From: Argopecten irradians
Taxonomy: Eukaryota > Mollusca > Bivalvia > Pectinida > Pectinidae
Length of the DNA stretch: 64,000 nt
NCBI RefSeq assembly: GCF_041381155.1
Contig: NC_091134.1
Location: 63,046,902 to 63,110,901 of the forward strand
Direction of reading: 5' to 3'
The position numbers were made by a program, and so were the translations under genes. Below, in pieces: positions 61,801 through 64,000 of the stretch (positions are counted from its first letter, which is position 1; every line of letters begins with the position of its first letter). The notes under the pieces are model-generated. The model made no database searches. It saw nothing but the letters and a program-made list of their open reading frames with translations, and was not told the DNA's origin.

Positions 61801-63017
61801 AAGATTTGTAGGGAGGGCTATATCAAAACAAGTCTTGGTGATTGCCATGATTACTGACACTCTAATATTATATAAGTTGTTCCATTCTGGTTCTGTTTGG
61901 AGATGACTTAATATACATGTATAGGCTTTGCATTAATAACATGTAATTTGGATTAAGATACTCCTCTGACTGGGCCCAGGTTTATACAAGTTTTAAGCCA
62001 TGGCCATGTGTTGACAGAAATCTCTAAAAGTTGTACAGTTAAATAATTCATCCTCATTATTGTTATCGTCAACAGTGCTTTAGACAAAGGTTATCAGACT
62101 TCTTGTTTGTAGACATGCTCAAACACTATACGAGTATTGAAATTATTCCAAACTTATAGCAGGAAAACCTACCCCAGAAAGAGATTAAACTTTATCCTAT
62201 ATATCTACTGGTATAAAGGGAGATAAGTGTTATTACCTTCCCTTTGTAAATTTATTTATAATTATTCACATTGGTTTCCTTGTCAGAGCTGGATGACCTT
62301 TTAGGCGACCTTGACGAGGATGTCGAGGGCATGCAGAGTATGATATATGTGTTACAACAGCAGCTCAAAGACACTAAAGAACAGTTGGTACTCGTACAGG
62401 AGGAGAACGCACAGCTACGCCTCACTCAAAATACCATCCCAGTCACAAATGTGCCTCCTACAGACGCTAAACCAATCGTAAAACAGGAGGCATCTAGTTT
62501 TCCCAACAGTCCAATCATAGACTCCGTACCACAAAACACATGGATAACACACAGTGATAGTAAGTATGAACCCACACAACAACAGTCTCATGACTGTGAT
62601 ATTGCCAAAGAACAACCAGAGACAACTGAAGGTAACGGTGAAATAGAACCGATGGAAACAGACCAACAACTATCGTCAGATTCATATGACACGCCCCCAT
62701 TGTACTCCGTCACTACAGAACTTAATCACACCTCAAATCAGAATGACTCCTTAGAACAATATAGGACAGCGAGAAAAGACGCTCAGATACACGAGAGTAA
62801 TGACGATTTGTCACAAGATGCTTGGAGTCCGAGGAAACCCGTTCTTGACAAGTTGGATGAGGAGAGTGCTTTACGGAAATCCCACGAGGAGTTAAGTTGT
62901 AGTCCAGATACAACAAGCTTGGACAAATTAGGGGAGAAAGAGTTATCATCTGGGGACTTCTTACACATACAGAATGGCGTTAATAGGACTAGCGAAGGAG
63001 AGATTGAACAGGCGTAA
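46851..63017 (+). CDS. WTAP: WTAP, m6A methyltransferase complex adaptor; seven coding exons, 446 aa
   Basis: WTAP (fly Fl(2)d) holds METTL3-METTL14 in nuclear speckles and links it to the VIRMA/ZC3H13/HAKAI cofactors. Coding exons: 46851-46880, 47598-47653, 48060-48124, 48377-48501, 48946-49124, 61467-61621 and 62287-63017; they total 1341 nt with consistent phases. The start MTDSPPSPKR resembles the human MTNEEPLPKK, including the basic tail of that segment. Diagnostic blocks are LTRDELINK, RLATKEQELQDY, LDPAVNLVFQRI, QNELSAWKFTPDS (residues 140-152), KRLMAKCRMLLQENEELG and LDEDVEGMQSMIYVLQQQLK. The region from about 60 to 265 is a heptad-rich coiled coil. The rest is acidic and Ser/Gln-rich, predicted disordered, and longer than in human (396 aa). 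Intron 6 of the coding region is 12.3 kb. The gene is divergent from SOD2. Confidence 0.97.
46975..47501 (-). mobile_element. SINE-like retroposon, copy D, full length, with 14-bp target duplication
   Basis: A reverse-strand copy in the WTAP intron after the first coding exon. The (CAAA)n tail lies at the left and the CCCTGCAGG start at the right. The target duplication ACAATGTTATGCAG flanks it exactly (46961-46974 and 47502-47515). Its length is about 527 bp. The 77-codon open frame at 47288-47521 is part of the repeat. Confidence 0.92.
49218..49377 (+). CDS. WTAP: Candidate alternative last exon of WTAP
   Basis: It lies 93 bp after WTAP coding exon 5 (end 49124). Acceptor TTTCCATTTTAG precedes 49218. 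Entry phase is the same as that of the normal next exon: the pending AG plus T gives Ser152, followed by 52 codons and TAA at 49375-49377. The result is a 204-residue protein whose tail includes PQQPKMSDALAQESVRNRLS and SLWRFLNLTQV. Codons are GC- and CpG-richer than the surrounding intron, as expected of selected coding sequence. An AATAAA follows at 49657. The protein would keep the N-terminal half of the coiled coil and lose the rest. Human WTAP also has a short form ending at this same junction. Not proven; needs transcript evidence. Confidence 0.5.
49378..54149 (+). other. WTAP large intron, first part
   Basis: AT-rich intronic DNA without a recognised gene. Short open frames are unremarkable. 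The first 280 bp would be 3' UTR if the alternative last exon is used. Confidence 0.6.
49657..49662 (+). terminator. Candidate intronic poly(A) signal
   Basis: AATAAA 280 nt after the stop of the candidate alternative last exon. It would allow a short WTAP transcript. Confidence 0.4.
54150..54748. repeat. 28-bp minisatellite in the WTAP intron (about 21 units)
   Basis: Units read AAGGTCAAATCAACAAGG plus AAATGTCACC. Each carries an AGGTCA half-site; later units vary (CCATTAAGGTC, GTTGATAAAAC). Open in three frames on plus because 28 is not a multiple of three and stop codons are lacking; these frames are not genes. Confidence 0.95.
54749..58379 (+). other. WTAP large intron, middle part
   Basis: AT-rich intron. 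Apart from the duplication at 55786-55879, no feature was seen. Confidence 0.55.
55786..55879. repeat. Two-copy 47-bp tandem duplication
   Basis: GTGTTTCTACATTACCTGGT through TGTAGGCCAGTC occurs twice in tandem with no differences, so it is recent or maintained. Confidence 0.9.
58380..58570. mobile_element. CTGTAA-end MITE 1
   Basis: Ends TACTGTAAACCACT and AGTGGTTTACAGTA; 191 bp. It shares terminal CTGTAA with the elements at 59084 and 60988. TA at each end may be the target duplication. Confidence 0.6.
59084..59306. mobile_element. CTGTAA-end MITE 2
   Basis: Ends TACTGTAAACACACTTTC and (right) GAAAGTTATTGGATTTACAG followed by TA; 223 bp, with CTTTCTTTCGC near the left end and GCGAATGAAAG at the right. 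No coding capacity. Confidence 0.65.
59626..59763. mobile_element. 138-bp foldback MITE
   Basis: Outer arms CGTCTTTCAGTTGGCATTCA and their reverse complement surround further inverted segments (AGAGGCAAATT/AATTTGCCTCT) and a GCGCTAGCGC centre. Internal repetition of ATGAATGCCAACTGA suggests rearrangement. Confidence 0.75.
60988..61120. mobile_element. CTGTAA-end hairpin MITE 3
   Basis: Long inverted arms beginning CTGTAATGAATAG at the left and ending TATTCTTTACAG at the right, including GGGGCTAGTC/GACTAGCCCC and TCTGACCCATTCCA/TGGAATGGGTCAGA. 133 bp in all. It lies 346 bp before the next WTAP coding exon. Confidence 0.75.
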
Positions 63018-63105
63018 AATGTATTCAAGTGTGTTGGCACAATCATAGTTCATTCACTCATCCAGTAGTCAGATTTCATTTTCAGACAGATTTTGAATAT
63101 TTATC

Positions 63106-63176
63106 ATTAAAAAAATCAAAACGGTCTTTTTGAGTATTCTAGAAAATTGCATTCATGAATGGGGAGAAACAATAAA
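63106..63176 (+). terminator. WTAP candidate poly(A) signals
   Basis: ATTAAA at 63106-63111 and AATAAA at 63171-63176 lie 89 and 154 nt after the WTAP stop. Either could end the transcript. Confidence 0.45.
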
Positions 63177-64000
63177 AATTATTTTATGAAATTCATCAAG
63201 GGAGCTAACTGTGCACAAGGGATATATACACTTCTTAATACTGTTACGGTGATACTGTATATATGTAATATAAATTCAGCTTGTACATATAATGTACAAA
63301 CAAAAGACCAAAATCAAGATAAGTGTATAACGCATCTTAAAAACATTTATACGGTAATGTAGAAGAACTTAATTTTATTATGGTATCAGGAAACACAAGT
63401 TATTTTATAAAGTTTAAGTTATATTTACAAACCAGTTGACATATTGAATCTAAAGGCTTTGGCAATATCAGTTAAATATTTATCAATAACTCTGGGGTTA
63501 TTTTTTTTAAATGAAGTTGATAATTGAATTGTCATGTCAGATAGACAGAGAATTTATGAATTTTCACTTAACATCTTGTTTATTATAAATGTTAAAACAC
63601 TTGCAACAACTAAATATCAACTACCATGGTAGTATTTATCAAAGTCCCCTTGTTAATCATGAGAAAGTCTGATAAAGTAGACAGAAACTGATATTGTTTG
63701 TATTCATGACAAAATTTCACATCAAAAAAATTTCTTAGTCAATGCATGAGAAATATTTTGTTTTTACTAATTTGGAAAATCAGCTATAAATCATATTAAT
63801 GTTTCCATGAATAGTTTTGAATTCCACCAGAGTGGATGTTTGCATTACTGTACATGTTATACTATGTTGTTGAAATGCTTTACGATCAGTGGCTGTAAGT
63901 AAGATTTTTATTGATTTCTTTAAATTTTTAATTAATTTACATGATAGTAACCTTTGTAAAAGGTTTATATGACATATGTCTGAAGATACGAATATAAGTC
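63177..64000. other. Downstream of WTAP, no gene seen
   Basis: AT-rich sequence to the window edge. A 67-codon frame at 63159-63362 has no motif and probably lies in the WTAP 3' UTR or flank. Confidence 0.5.

Overview
The window is eukaryotic nuclear DNA, AT-rich and gene-poor, from a lophotrochozoan and most likely a bivalve mollusc. The evidence is spliced genes with GT-AG introns up to 12 kb, metazoan SOD2 and WTAP proteins, and dispersed repeats with the plan described for bivalve 'pearl'/CvA elements (satellite core, ACGG microsatellite, hairpin end). I cannot name the species; a scallop-like animal is only a guess.

Layout. 1-2826 is the right edge of a 47-bp satellite array and 3624-4415 is an 18-bp minisatellite. 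4.4-18 kb is mostly non-coding DNA with SINE-like copies, TTAA-flanked MITEs and two protein-like open stretches that I cannot identify. 18.6-22.7 kb holds a two-exon gene for a 345-residue protein with a C-terminal MYND zinc finger; its start codon and first 5' splice site lie inside a MITE. 22.99-29.8 kb and 31.8-33.6 kb are nested and tandem Helitron-like elements with satellite cores. 34.2-45.0 kb is SOD2 (mitochondrial Mn superoxide dismutase, minus strand, four coding exons, complete). 45.4-63.2 kb is WTAP (m6A-writer adaptor, plus strand, seven coding exons, complete). The two genes are divergent around a short shared promoter region, the same head-to-head order I recall for human chromosome 6q25.

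The main discoveries to follow up are: the conserved SOD2/WTAP divergent pair; a frame-compatible alternative last exon of WTAP with its own poly(A) signal, at the junction where the human short isoform stops; a possible 72-bp cassette exon in SOD2; the MITE-supplied start codon and splice donor of the MYND gene; and a set of elements that share end structures (ACAAGAGG start, subterminal inverted repeats, ACGG run, hairpin, CTAA end) but carry unrelated satellite cores. All calls come from reading the sequence by eye; no alignment or database search was run.
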